A stretch of DNA of 64,000 nucleotides from Paenalcaligenes hominis (GTDB lineage Bacteria; Pseudomonadota; Gammaproteobacteria; Burkholderiales; Burkholderiaceae_B). Positions 8,267 to 17,657 of the stretch are shown here, one piece after another; position 1 is the first letter of the stretch; every line of letters starts with the position of its first letter. Position numbers and translations under genes: made by a program. Location of the stretch: positions 310,001 to 374,000 of the forward strand of contig NZ_JAATIZ010000002.1 in the NCBI RefSeq assembly GCF_011927625.1, read 5' to 3'. The notes beneath the pieces were generated by a model, which worked only from the letters and a program-made list of their open reading frames with translations, was not told the DNA's origin and did no database searches.

Positions 8267-9561
8267 GCCCCGATTTATGGATGTTAATCAGCTTTGCTTT
8301 GTGTTTGCTGATTGGTATGCCCGTTGCCTTTGCTTTGGGTTTAGGTGGTGCGGTAGGGATTGTTATGGGCTTATCGCCCGACATGCTGGCGACCTTAGGC
8401 ACAAATACGTATAACAGCGTAGCCAAATACCCCCTTATTGCTATTCCTCTGTTTATTTTAACGGGGCTCATTTTTGAGCGGGCTGGTGTAGCCGCTAGCT
8501 TAGTGACTTTTGCCCAGTCTCTGATCGGCCAACGGCATGGCGGTTTGGCGCTGGTGGCAGTGCTTGTGTGTTTAATCATGGGCGGTATGAGCGGCTCTGG
8601 GCCTGCCGATGCCGCTGCAGTGGCTATGGTCATGCTACCCAGTATGACCAGAGCCGGATACCCCAAGCCTTTTTCTGTATCGTTAATAGCCGCTGCGGCC
8701 TCTACCGCTATTTTAATCCCCCCATCTATTGCACTCATTTTGTACTCCGTCATGCTGCCTGGGCTCGACTTACGTGCATTATTTGCCGCTGGACTTTTCC
8801 CTGGGATCTTAGCCGGGTGTTCGCTGCTGATTCCGTCTTACTTACTTGCTAAGCGTTACGGCTGGGAGTCAGAAAAAACGAGCGAACGGCCCCCCATCAA
8901 ACAAAGCTTTATTCGTGCCATTCCCGCCCTCTTTGCTCCGGTGATTATTTTAGGCGGGCTGCGCTCTGGGTTATTTACCCCTACCGAAGCCGCTGTGGTG
9001 GCAGTCACCTATGGACTGTTAATTGGGGCCTTTATTTACCGACAGCTCAACTGGGCCGAGCTATGGGCTATTTTCAATGAAGCCGCCAAAATTTCCGGTA
9101 TTGTGTTGCTTATTATTTCTTTAGCAGGCATTTTTGCTTGGGCGGGCACCACACTGGGGACGTTTACGCATCTGGCTCAACTAATCTTGTCTATTTCAGA
9201 CAGCTCTTGGGTACTCCTGCTTTTAGTGATGGTATTGGTTTTAATTGCAGGGATGTTTTTAGATGCGATTTCCATCTATTTGATTTTGACGCCTATCTTA
9301 ATCCCGCTGATTAATCATTTTGAATGGAACCCCATTTGGTTTGGTATTTTACTGGCCATGAACATTGCAATTGGGCAATTTACACCGCCTGTAGCCGTTA
9401 ATTTACTGGTAACGACTAAAGTGGCCAATATCCGCCTTGAACATACGTTTGGGTGGTCGATTTTGTTTTTAGTCACTATGTTTAGTGCTTTGTTGTTGGT
9501 CATGATATTCCCGAGTATTGCCTTATGGTTACCCGAGTATTTGGGCTATGCCATCGACTAG
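8263..9561 (+). CDS. TRAP transporter large permease, DctM family
   Basis: Ion-coupled transport subunit, 432 residues with about 12 hydrophobic segments. Family signatures GGMSGSGPADAAAVAMVMLPSM and TEAAVVAVTYG are present, as is the C-terminal QFTPPVAVNLLVT motif. Start ATG 8263 overlaps the DctQ stop. With the two upstream genes it completes a TRAP importer driven by the sodium or proton gradient. Confidence 0.93.
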   Translation: MSPDLWMLISFALCLLIGMPVAFALGLGGAVGIVMGLSPDMLATLGTNTYNSVAKYPLIAIPLFILTGLIFERAGVAASLVTFAQSLIGQRHGGLALVAVLVCLIMGGMSGSGPADAAAVAMVMLPSMTRAGYPKPFSVSLIAAAASTAILIPPSIALILYSVMLPGLDLRALFAAGLFPGILAGCSLLIPSYLLAKRYGWESEKTSERPPIKQSFIRAIPALFAPVIILGGLRSGLFTPTEAAVVAVTYGLLIGAFIYRQLNWAELWAIFNEAAKISGIVLLIISLAGIFAWAGTTLGTFTHLAQLILSISDSSWVLLLLVMVLVLIAGMFLDAISIYLILTPILIPLINHFEWNPIWFGILLAMNIAIGQFTPPVAVNLLVTTKVANIRLEHTFGWSILFLVTMFSALLLVMIFPSIALWLPEYLGYAID

Positions 9562-9566
9562 TACTC

Positions 9567-9593
9567 AAAAAGAGGGGTCTCCCCTCTTTTTTT
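9567..9593 (+). terminator. Rho-independent terminator after the TRAP operon
   Basis: Stem AGAGGGG / CCCCTCT with a TCT loop followed by seven T residues, located directly after the DctM stop. Confidence 0.88.
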
Positions 9594-9706
9594 ATGCGTT
9601 TTTCCTAGAAATGCCAAGTAGAAGACATTTATTTTTTAACTTCTTTGTACAATCACGCCTGCACGCATTATTTTATTTTTCAAAAATCAACTAAGGACCT
9701 ATTTGT

Positions 9707-11131
9707 ATGTCTAGCACCTTAGCTATTGTGATCTCTCTACTTTTGCTGATGTACTTGGCTTACAGGGGCATTACTGTTTTACTTTTGGCCCCACTGATGG
9801 CGGCGCTTGCTGTGTTTTTATCGGGTGACCTGCATTTTTTCTTGCCGATTTACACCGAAACCTTTATGAAAGCCTTAAGTGGCTATGTGTTGCAGTTTCT
9901 TCCTATTTTTTTACTAGGGGCTTTATTTGGTCAGCTTATGGCGGACTCAGGCGCAGCCAACACCATTGCGCGTTGGATCGTGCAACGTTTAGGCTACCAA
10001 CATGCTGTGATTACCGTCGTATTGGCTTGTGGTTTGCTGACTTATGGTGGGGTGTCATTGTTTGTGGTGGCTTTTGCGATTTACCCTATAGCTAAAAATC
10101 TTTTTAAAGCTGCCGATATTCCCAAACGGTTGATCCCCGCTACGATTGCGCTCGGTTCGTTTACTTTTACCATGACGGCCATGCCGGGCACGCCAGCGAT
10201 TCAAAACGCTATCCCCATCCCCTATTACGGGACCAATGTGTTTGCTGCACCTGGTTTAGGCTTAATCGCCTCTGCCATTATGCTGTTTGGGGGTTGGTGG
10301 TGGTTGCAATCTCGGGTGCGCAAGGCTCAGGCTCACAACGAAGGGTATGGCCACCACGCCAGTGATACGGCAGGCACTACAACAGAAACCCTAGCAGACA
10401 CTGCTACCCCTGTGCGCGGTCCACTTTCTGTTATGCCACTAGGTCTTGCCGTCCTGCCTTTAGTGCTCGTCATTGGCGTCAATGCATTATTTACCTATGT
10501 GGTCTTCCCCAATACCAATTTCGCTGCTCTCGAGCAGCAGTTTCCTCAGGTGGATGCCACCAAAATGGCCGGTTTATGGGCCTTAATTATTGCTTTAGTG
10601 ACGGCCTGCCTAACCTTAGTTTTGACACGCTTAGGTCGCTGGGAAAACCTAAAGGAAACTATTAACCAAGGCGTATTTGGTTTTATGCTACCTTTATTTA
10701 ATACGGCTTCTGAAGTGGGCTATGGGGCTGTGATCGCCAGCTTGGCAGGCTTTGCTGTGATCCGAGACGCCGTATTGAATCTCAGCCCAGAAAACCCCTT
10801 GATTTCCGAAGCCATTGCCATGAATGTGCTTGCTGGCATCACAGGCTCGTCCTCGGGCGGCTTAAGCATTGCTTTGCAGACCTTAGGGGCAAACTATCTT
10901 GCCATGGCCGAACAAGTTGGTATTAGCCCAGAGCTATTGCATCGCGTGGCTGTAATGGCAGCTGGGGGGGTTGATACGCTGCCGCATTGTGGAGCTATTA
11001 TTACATTACTTGCTATTTGCAAGCTCAATCACCGCCAGTCTTATGCGAATATTGCCGCTGTCACCATGGGGGTGCCGTTAATTGCTTTAATTACTGTTAT
11101 TACCTTGGGGACACTATTCGGTAGTTTTTAA
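9707..11131 (+). CDS. GntP-family permease
   Basis: Inner-membrane symporter of the gluconate:proton (GntP) superfamily, 474 residues with about 12 transmembrane segments. Supporting features: GALFGQLMADSGAANTIARWIV near the N-terminus, LTYGGVSLFVVAFAIYPIAK, GSFTFTMTAMPGTPAIQNAIP and the C-terminal GGVDTLPHCGAIITLLAICKL. The middle has a hydrophilic linker rich in His/Thr/Ala. Substrates of the family are sugar acids and hydroxy acids (gluconate, 3-hydroxybutyrate); not resolvable here. Probably single-gene, as the neighbours are separated by more than 100 bases. Confidence 0.87.
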   Translation: MSSTLAIVISLLLLMYLAYRGITVLLLAPLMAALAVFLSGDLHFFLPIYTETFMKALSGYVLQFLPIFLLGALFGQLMADSGAANTIARWIVQRLGYQHAVITVVLACGLLTYGGVSLFVVAFAIYPIAKNLFKAADIPKRLIPATIALGSFTFTMTAMPGTPAIQNAIPIPYYGTNVFAAPGLGLIASAIMLFGGWWWLQSRVRKAQAHNEGYGHHASDTAGTTTETLADTATPVRGPLSVMPLGLAVLPLVLVIGVNALFTYVVFPNTNFAALEQQFPQVDATKMAGLWALIIALVTACLTLVLTRLGRWENLKETINQGVFGFMLPLFNTASEVGYGAVIASLAGFAVIRDAVLNLSPENPLISEAIAMNVLAGITGSSSGGLSIALQTLGANYLAMAEQVGISPELLHRVAVMAAGGVDTLPHCGAIITLLAICKLNHRQSYANIAAVTMGVPLIALITVITLGTLFGSF

Positions 11132-11254
11132 ATGCCTAGGGGCTAGCAAACGAGGCTTTCAGAACCTAGCGATATTTCATCACAAACCGTTGCTTTCACT
11201 GCGTGCGCTATCTCCTAAAATAACGACTTAACTTTGCTGCTAGGCCTCTCTTTC

Positions 11255-12523
11255 ATGACTGCTACTTCCCTACCTTCTTCGTCCCTTTATACTGGTTTAG
11301 CACTGTTTTTTCTTGGGGCATTAAATTTAGTGCTACCCAGTGGGTATTCTGTAGGGGCTAGCTTGCTTTTGCTCGCCGGCTTATATCGCTTAGGTTCCTT
11401 TTCCTCACTCTCTGCACGTCTCAGTGCTCAAGACATCTGGCTGTTAGCGGCTTTGTTCGTTTTTGGTTTAAATGGTGTCTTTGATGCCCTTTATCATCAA
11501 GCCAGCGGCAGTAGCTTTGATAAAGCGCTGCGTTTTATTTGTGCCATCCCTGTGTTTTTTGCTTTACGCACCTATCCCCCTCGTCTTGAGTGGTTGTGGG
11601 CTGGCCTGATTATCGGTAGTTTAGCCACCGCCTGTTTAGCCAGCTGGCAGTTTTGGGTCTTAGGGTGGGATCGAGCCCTTGGTCATACTCAAGCCATTCA
11701 GTTTGGTAATCTTTCTATGCTTACGGGTTTTTTCTGTCTGGCCGGTTTGGGGTGGGCAGCTCAAAAAACTCGCCCCACAGCGCGGCGCTGGTGGTTTGTG
11801 TTGCTGCTGCTGGCCGCCGTCTTGGGGGTGTTTAGCTCGTTATTATCGGGCAGTCGAGGCGGTTGGATTAGTGTTCCCTTTGTGGTTTTGATTTTAGCCA
11901 AAGCTTACCATTCATTTTTCCCATGGCGTCTTAAAATCGGTATCTTGATTGGGGCAGTTATTGCCGTTACCGCGGTCTATCACACCCCAACCTTACAGGT
12001 ACAACAACGGGTACAGGCGGCTTTTCATGACATCGAGTTGTATCAGCAAGGAAATAGCGACACTTCATTAGGGGCGCGCTTTGAAATGTGGAAAGCGGCC
12101 TTACTTTTAGCCAAAGAACGCCCTCTGCTAGGCTGGGGCAAAGATCAAATGCAAGGGGCTATGCAAGATTTAGCGGAACAAGGTCAGGCCAATCCGGTAA
12201 TTGGCGCGTTTAACCATGCTCATAATGAGGTCTTAGATATATTGGCTAAACGGGGGCTCGTAGGTTTACTAGCGCTTGCTTTTTTGTATGTGGTACCTAT
12301 TCGTTTATTTGCTAAATATTTACGCCATCCCAATTTAGCGACACGGTCTTTAGCCACTGCAGGTATGATCTTGCCCGTGGCCTATATTGACTTTGGTCTA
12401 TCGCAAGCGTTTTTATCCCACAATAATGGGGTCATGACCTATGCGTTTTGGTTAGTGGTATTTTGGGCTTGCATGCGCAATACTACTTGCGCACACACTG
12501 CGCCTGTTGCCACTGCGCATTAA
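11255..12523 (+). CDS. O-antigen ligase-like membrane protein (Wzy_C domain)
   Basis: Polytopic membrane protein with about ten hydrophobic segments, 422 residues from ATG 11255 (a TTG at 11234 is a less likely start). The loop SGSRGGWISVPFVVLILAK and the GWGKDQMQ ... NHAHNEVLDILAKRGLVGLLAL region are hallmarks of the Wzy_C/WaaL superfamily, which transfers undecaprenyl-linked glycans to lipid A core or proteins. No other glycan genes flank it, so the acceptor is unknown. Its 3' end overlaps the convergent DUF3617 gene by 41 bases. Confidence 0.85.
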   Translation: MTATSLPSSSLYTGLALFFLGALNLVLPSGYSVGASLLLLAGLYRLGSFSSLSARLSAQDIWLLAALFVFGLNGVFDALYHQASGSSFDKALRFICAIPVFFALRTYPPRLEWLWAGLIIGSLATACLASWQFWVLGWDRALGHTQAIQFGNLSMLTGFFCLAGLGWAAQKTRPTARRWWFVLLLLAAVLGVFSSLLSGSRGGWISVPFVVLILAKAYHSFFPWRLKIGILIGAVIAVTAVYHTPTLQVQQRVQAAFHDIELYQQGNSDTSLGARFEMWKAALLLAKERPLLGWGKDQMQGAMQDLAEQGQANPVIGAFNHAHNEVLDILAKRGLVGLLALAFLYVVPIRLFAKYLRHPNLATRSLATAGMILPVAYIDFGLSQAFLSHNNGVMTYAFWLVVFWACMRNTTCAHTAPVATAH

Positions 12524-13052
12524 ACTGATGACGCACCTGTAGCTCTGACTTTAAATAACCTAAAAGCAAAAGCTGTAGGTGGGGTGGAAAAACCCCCACC
12601 CCATCAATATGCCCTTCGGCCTGAGTTGGGCTTAGGTAATGCACCTGCCCGGTAATATTGCCTGAAATGCCTTGCTTAGATGCGTTGCAATACCCACTAA
12701 AACGCATGCTAGTGTCTGTTTGGCCATCTAACTGTAATGTGCATTGCCCTAAGGCTTGGCCAATGACATCTAAACTTTGAGCAGGCTCTTGGAGAAGAGC
12801 AGCCTGTTTGGGGGTTAAACATTCATTGAATTGAGAGGGGTCAAATTGTGAAAGGCGTTCTAGGTACTTGGGCTCTAAAAACGCCGCCGCCTGTTTTTTG
12901 ATGGCATCTAGGCGGGGGGCTATGTCTTGACCTTCGGCATAGTTTTGGGTATTAATCTGCCATTGCCCAGGTTTTGGTGCTACGCTTAGGCTAGCTGCGT
13001 GGGCTTGACAAATAAAGCTGGTAATCAGCGCGCTCATCCAAAATTTATTCAT
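12483..13052 (-). CDS. DUF3617 periplasmic protein
   Basis: 189-residue protein with a signal peptide (MNKFWMSALITSFICQAHAAS). The PKPGQWQINTQ start of the mature part and the Cys residues around ECLT and GQCTLQ fit the DUF3617 family, whose function is unknown. It converges on the O-antigen-ligase-like gene and overlaps its end by 41 bases. Nothing in the context points to a role. Confidence 0.75.
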   Translation of the reverse strand: MNKFWMSALITSFICQAHAASLSVAPKPGQWQINTQNYAEGQDIAPRLDAIKKQAAAFLEPKYLERLSQFDPSQFNECLTPKQAALLQEPAQSLDVIGQALGQCTLQLDGQTDTSMRFSGYCNASKQGISGNITGQVHYLSPTQAEGHIDGVGVFPPHLQLLLLGYLKSELQVRHQFNAQWQQAQCVRK

Positions 13053-13158
13053 ACTCGTCTACTCTTGACGTTTACTGGGCCTACACCCCTTGGTGCAAGC
13101 AAGACCTGACAAAACAACTTGCTTATCAGACTATTTTTTAAACATTACCACACTTGGA

Positions 13159-13704
13159 ATGCAGATGGAGTCAACTACCCCCGCTTTAGCTATTGCAGCT
13201 CTCGTACATGAAAGCGCCGAATACGCCGATGAGTTTTTATACGCTTTTATTCAAGACTTACAAGCGCAAGACAAAAACATTTTGGGTGTGATTCAAGCGC
13301 ACCCCGAGGTCAGCTTTGCTTATGGCAGCCAAATGGGCATTGTTGACCTAAGCACAGGCGCCTATCTATCTATTGCACAAGACCTAGGCAAACACAATAC
13401 CAGCTGCTGCCTAGATGCCGAGGCGGTCAGCAACGCCAGTACCATTTTACAAGCAGCGCGTATGCAAAGCCCAGATTTATTAATTGTTAACCGCTTTGGC
13501 AAACTCGAGGCCGAAGGCGATGGGTTTGCAGATGAAATGCTAGAAATCATGAGCGAAGGCACACCCATGCTTACTGTAGTGGCCGAGCGTTTCTTGCCAC
13601 AGTGGCGCGAATTCACCGGTGGCTTAGCCACGGAAATAGCCCCTGATTCGGCCGCATTGCATCAGTGGTATGACCAGGCTGTTGCTAAACAACTCAATGC
13701 CTAA
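13159..13704 (+). CDS. DUF2478 protein (NTPase-like)
   Basis: Predicted cytoplasmic protein of 181 residues from ATG 13159 (ATG 13165 also possible). The order HESAEYADEFLYAF, DLSTGAYLSIAQDLG, NHTS-like NTSCCLDAEAVS, and DLLIVNRFGKLEAEGDGFADEMLEIMSEG matches DUF2478, a family related to nucleoside-triphosphatases and often linked to molybdate genes. No molybdenum genes are visible here. The classical P-loop is not obvious in this copy, so ATPase activity is uncertain. Confidence 0.72.
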   Translation: MQMESTTPALAIAALVHESAEYADEFLYAFIQDLQAQDKNILGVIQAHPEVSFAYGSQMGIVDLSTGAYLSIAQDLGKHNTSCCLDAEAVSNASTILQAARMQSPDLLIVNRFGKLEAEGDGFADEMLEIMSEGTPMLTVVAERFLPQWREFTGGLATEIAPDSAALHQWYDQAVAKQLNA

Positions 13705-13795
13705 AATGTTATTTTTACGCTACTAATATTACAAGAGCATATAAGCATATAAGGTTGTGATATATTGATGCTTTGATCTCCTTCTATGCTTAATC

Positions 13796-14608
13796 ATGAT
13801 AATAAGTAGCATTCTAGGTTTTCTGGTTGGCCTTACCTTGGGGCTGACCGGAGCAGGTGGCGGTATTCTTGCTGTACCTGCATTGGTGATTGGGGTAGGT
13901 CTGAATATGACCAGTGCGGCCCCTATTGCGCTTATTGCGGTAGGGCTTGCCGCATTAACTGGGGCTCTAGACGGTTTCCGTCGCCACTTAGTACGTTATA
14001 AAGCGGCAATGCTCATGGCGATGACAGGCGGTCTGATTTCGCCATTTGGGGTATGGTTAGCCAAACGTTTGTCTGAATTCTGGCTGATGGCGTTATTTAG
14101 TGCAGTGATGTGTGTAGTGGCGTTGCGGATGTTCAACCAAGCTCGCGGCAGCAAAACCGCCCCCTCCACCTCTGACCCCGAGCCCATCAAAGCATGCATG
14201 ATCTCAGAGCAAACCGGTAAGTTCATTTGGAATCAACGCAGTCTTAGCACCATGATCGGTATTGGTGCGGTGTCCGGATTATTGACTGGCTTATTAGGTG
14301 TAGGTGGTGGCTTTGTAATCGTACCGCTATTAAAACGCTACACCAATCTGAAAATGCACAGTGTAGTTGCCACCTCGTTGTTAGTGATTGCACTGGTTTC
14401 TGCTATTACGGTGTCTAATGCCTTTAGTAGCTTAACGCATTTACCGAGTGCTACCTGGGGTTTCGTCGGCTTGGTCATTGCAGGCATGGTGGCTGGCCGT
14501 TTAGCCGCCCCGGCCATTGCGCCGCAATACATACAAATGGGGTTTGCTTTAGTGTGTGGCCTGTCGGCCTGCATTGTATTTATTAACGCATGCCAGCATA
14601 TTATTTAG
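13796..14608 (+). CDS. TauE/SafE (TSUP) family permease
   Basis: Inner-membrane protein of 270 residues with about eight transmembrane segments in two repeats. Each repeat opens with a glycine-rich motif: GLTLGLTGAGGGILAVPAL near the N-terminus and GLLTGLLGVGGGFVIVPLL in the middle, diagnostic of the sulfite/organosulfonate exporter (TSUP) family. Direction and substrate of transport are unknown. A terminator follows. Confidence 0.88.
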   Translation: MIISSILGFLVGLTLGLTGAGGGILAVPALVIGVGLNMTSAAPIALIAVGLAALTGALDGFRRHLVRYKAAMLMAMTGGLISPFGVWLAKRLSEFWLMALFSAVMCVVALRMFNQARGSKTAPSTSDPEPIKACMISEQTGKFIWNQRSLSTMIGIGAVSGLLTGLLGVGGGFVIVPLLKRYTNLKMHSVVATSLLVIALVSAITVSNAFSSLTHLPSATWGFVGLVIAGMVAGRLAAPAIAPQYIQMGFALVCGLSACIVFINACQHII

Positions 14609-14618
14609 TTATGTTCTT

Positions 14619-14648
14619 AAGACCTGCTTTATTTACAAAGCAGGTCTT
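14619..14648. terminator. bidirectional terminator between TSUP and binding-protein genes
   Basis: A perfect 12-base stem AAGACCTGCTTT / AAAGCAGGTCTT with an ATTTAC loop, followed by further T residues, sits between two convergent stop codons. It can serve both transcripts. Confidence 0.88.
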
Positions 14649-14656
14649 TTTGCTAG

Positions 14657-15808
14657 TTATTCAACCCGCTGCCATTCACCCTGCTTAATGGTCAAGAGTT
14701 CAACACCCCGCTCATCAAACCCACTGTGGTCTTCAGGACTCATGTTGTAGATTCCCTGAGTACCTGGAAGCTCTTTGATACCCTCGAGGGCATCACGTAA
14801 TGCCTGACGAAACTCTACCGTACCGGGTTCGGCCGATTGGGCAGCCACGGGTATAGCCGCCTCGAGTAGAATCCATGCATCGTAAATGTTGCCGCCAAAG
14901 GTGGCCGGCATAGCCCCATAGCGTTCTTTGTAGGCATTCATGTAATTGAGTGCGATGGCTTTTGACGGGTTGTCATCCGAGATTTGATCTGGAACTAACA
15001 TAAGGCTGCCGCCAAGAATGGTGTCCTCTACTGCTTTGCCCCCTAGTCGAATAAAATCATTTAGCGCTGCACCATGAGTTTGATAAATAATGCCCTCGTA
15101 GCCACGCTCTTTTAAGCCGATTTGTGGCATCACAGCTGGACCGCCCGGAGCTGCAATCAACACGGCATCCGGCTTTGCAGACGTCATTTTTAAGACCTGA
15201 CCCGTCGCAGAGGTATCGGGGCGATTAAAGCGCTCGTTGGCCACCAAACTAATACCCCATGGCTCTAGGCGCTCGGACATGACATTAAACCAAGTTTCGC
15301 CATAGGCATCGGCTGTGCCAATAAACGCTAAAGTTTTGACGTCATTGGCTTGCATGTGTTCAAACAGCTTGTCTGCTACCAAACCGTCGTTTTGCGTAGG
15401 TTTAAACACCCATTTGCGTTTTTCATCCATGGGCAACACCACAGAAATAGAACCAACTGGTGCGATCAATGGTGTTTGAGCTTCGCTGACAATATCAATT
15501 AAAGCCAAAGCATGCGGAGCCCCTGATGGCCCAATAATCGCGTCAACGTTTTCCTCGCTAAGCAATTTTCTTACAGATGTCACGGTGTTATTGGGCTCAC
15601 TGGCGTCATCTAAGTGGATGTATTCCACTGTCAAATCACCAATTTTAGTCGGTAACATCATTGCCGTATTACGTTGGGGAATGCCAATAGCGGAGACCAC
15701 CCCAGTGGACGAGGCCACGGTACCAATTTTGACCTGCGCCTGTGCCCCAAAGCTCATGCTGGCTAAAATCGCCGTCAATGCCAAACTGAGTTTTTTTACT
15801 TTCATCAT
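14657..15808 (-). CDS. ABC transporter substrate-binding protein, branched-chain amino acid type
   Basis: Periplasmic protein of 383 residues with a signal peptide (MMKVKKLSLALTAILASMSFGAQAQ), followed by the Peripla_BP_6 fold: VKIGTVASSTGVVSAIG, IIGPSGAPHALALIDIVSEAQTPLIAPVGS, DAVLIAAPGGPAVMPQIGLKERGYEG. Such proteins bind branched-chain amino acids, amides or aromatic acids. It is an orphan: no permease or ATPase genes adjoin it. The divergent neighbour is an acyl/aryl-CoA ligase, so an aromatic acid ligand is conceivable (inference). An AAGGA ribosome binding site precedes ATG 15808. Confidence 0.85.
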   Translation of the reverse strand: MMKVKKLSLALTAILASMSFGAQAQVKIGTVASSTGVVSAIGIPQRNTAMMLPTKIGDLTVEYIHLDDASEPNNTVTSVRKLLSEENVDAIIGPSGAPHALALIDIVSEAQTPLIAPVGSISVVLPMDEKRKWVFKPTQNDGLVADKLFEHMQANDVKTLAFIGTADAYGETWFNVMSERLEPWGISLVANERFNRPDTSATGQVLKMTSAKPDAVLIAAPGGPAVMPQIGLKERGYEGIIYQTHGAALNDFIRLGGKAVEDTILGGSLMLVPDQISDDNPSKAIALNYMNAYKERYGAMPATFGGNIYDAWILLEAAIPVAAQSAEPGTVEFRQALRDALEGIKELPGTQGIYNMSPEDHSGFDERGVELLTIKQGEWQRVE

Positions 15809-16007
15809 TTTTCCTTAAAAGACCACGAGCAGTTTAACTTTTTAATAAGAACTCTGTCACTTTTGGCTAGTTGTCTTGTTATACCTGCGTCTTCAACTTA
15901 ACACAGCTAAGGTAAGTCCGATGGGGGTAATCCCTAGACAAATAAGCCCAAACCATTTAGTTCATAAGGATATAATTAAGAAGTAAACTAATAACAGGAG
16001 ACAATCC

Positions 16008-17657
16008 ATGGAAGCAACTGGCTACCTCGACCCTTTTGCTCGCAATCATCTGCCACCCCAAGAGCAGTGGCCTGTATTACTCTTAGATCAAAATGAAGAC
16101 GTGGCTTACCCGCCTCGCCTCAACGCAGCTAGCGAGTTACTTGGACGCCAAATTGCACGCGGAATGGGCGATCATATTGCCTTGCAGTGGTTAGAAAATG
16201 ACGAAGAAAAACACATTACCTATACCCAGCTCGAGCAACTCAGCAATCAAATTGCGCATGTATTTGTAGAAGACATGGGTTTAGTCAGCGGCAACCGCCT
16301 TTTGTTGCGCGGTCCTAATAACCTCATGATGGCGGCAAGCTGGTTGGCGGCATTAAAAGTGGGGCTAGTTACGGTACCTACTATGCCTCTATTACGTTCC
16401 GTCGAGCTCAAAACCATTATTGATAAAGCCGAAATTCAAGCGGCGGTGTGCGATGCACAACTAGGTGCAGAGCTGCAGCATTGCCTGAACCCAGACCACG
16501 AACACCATAGCCCCTTTTTGCAATCCACCTTGCTTTTTAATTCGACTGAACCCACTAGTCTTGATGCCCTAGCCCGTACCAAGCCAACAACCTTTACGCC
16601 ATGTGATAGTGCAGCCGATGATGTCTGTCTGATTGCCTTTACTAGCGGCACGACTGGCAAGCCCAAAGGCTGCGTGCACTTTCACCGTGATGTATTAATT
16701 ATGTGTGATACCTTTGCCAAACATATTCTACAGCTTGAACCAAGCGATAAAGTCTGTGGCACCCCCCCATTGGCATTTACCTTTGGTTTAGGTGGTTTGT
16801 TGTGTTTTCCCCTTCGGGTCGGAGCCAGCTCTGTGTTGGCCGAGTCACTCACACCCAAGCGCCTCTTAGAGTATATTGATCGTTTTGGTATTACCATGAC
16901 GTTTACTGCGCCGACCTTTTATAGGCAAATGGCTGCCTTAGTAGACCAGTTTTCACTACGCACTTTAAAAAAGACCGTCTCGGCTGGCGAAGCCTTACCT
17001 CAAGCAACCCGAGAGCTCTGGAAAAAAGCCTCGGGCATTGAAATGATTGACGGTATTGGTGGCACAGAAATGATCCACGTTTATGTGTCGAGTCGTCCAG
17101 AAGACGTGCGTGCCGGTGCCATCGGTAAAGTGGTGCCTGGTTTTCAAGCACAAGTCGTAGACGAAGACCTGAAACCGGTAGCGCACGGCACAGTAGGACG
17201 TCTAGCGGTACGTGGGCCCAGTGGCTGTCGCTATTTAGACGACGAACGCCAACTCGAGTTTGTGCAGGGCGGCTGGAATTTACCCGGCGATACCTTTGTG
17301 ATGGATGCCGACGGGTATTTGTATTACCAAGCCCGCAACGACGACATGATTATTTCTTCGGGCTACAACATTGCAGGGCCAGAGGTAGAAGACTGCTTGT
17401 TAAAACACCCCGCTGTGGCCGAATGTGGCGTAGTCGGTGTACCTGACGAGCTACGTGGGCAAATCTTAAAAGCCTTTATTATCGTGCGCGATGGTTTTAT
17501 GCCATCTGAAGCGCTCATCAAAGAGCTTCAAGATTTTGTAAAACACAATGCGGCCCCTTATAAATACCCTAGGGCCATTGAGTTTGTCGAGCAGTTACCC
17601 CGCACTGAAACCGGTAAGCTGCAACGTTTTGTTTTACGCCAACAAGCCCTGTCCTAA
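16008..17657 (+). CDS. AMP-forming acyl/aryl-CoA ligase (2-aminobenzoate/benzoate-CoA ligase-like)
   Basis: ANL-superfamily adenylating enzyme of 549 residues. The AMP signature TSGTTGKPKGCVHFHRD, the GIGGTEMIHVYVSS motif, the DxxYYQARNDDMIISSGYNI hinge region and the C-terminal lysine motif PRTETGKLQR are all intact. The opening DPFARNHLPPQEQWP resembles 2-aminobenzoate-CoA ligase and related benzoate-CoA ligases, so an aromatic acid is the likely substrate. It stands alone, with a good GGAGA ribosome binding site. The 3' end overlaps the convergent kinase gene by four bases. Confidence 0.82.
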   Translation: MEATGYLDPFARNHLPPQEQWPVLLLDQNEDVAYPPRLNAASELLGRQIARGMGDHIALQWLENDEEKHITYTQLEQLSNQIAHVFVEDMGLVSGNRLLLRGPNNLMMAASWLAALKVGLVTVPTMPLLRSVELKTIIDKAEIQAAVCDAQLGAELQHCLNPDHEHHSPFLQSTLLFNSTEPTSLDALARTKPTTFTPCDSAADDVCLIAFTSGTTGKPKGCVHFHRDVLIMCDTFAKHILQLEPSDKVCGTPPLAFTFGLGGLLCFPLRVGASSVLAESLTPKRLLEYIDRFGITMTFTAPTFYRQMAALVDQFSLRTLKKTVSAGEALPQATRELWKKASGIEMIDGIGGTEMIHVYVSSRPEDVRAGAIGKVVPGFQAQVVDEDLKPVAHGTVGRLAVRGPSGCRYLDDERQLEFVQGGWNLPGDTFVMDADGYLYYQARNDDMIISSGYNIAGPEVEDCLLKHPAVAECGVVGVPDELRGQILKAFIIVRDGFMPSEALIKELQDFVKHNAAPYKYPRAIEFVEQLPRTETGKLQRFVLRQQALS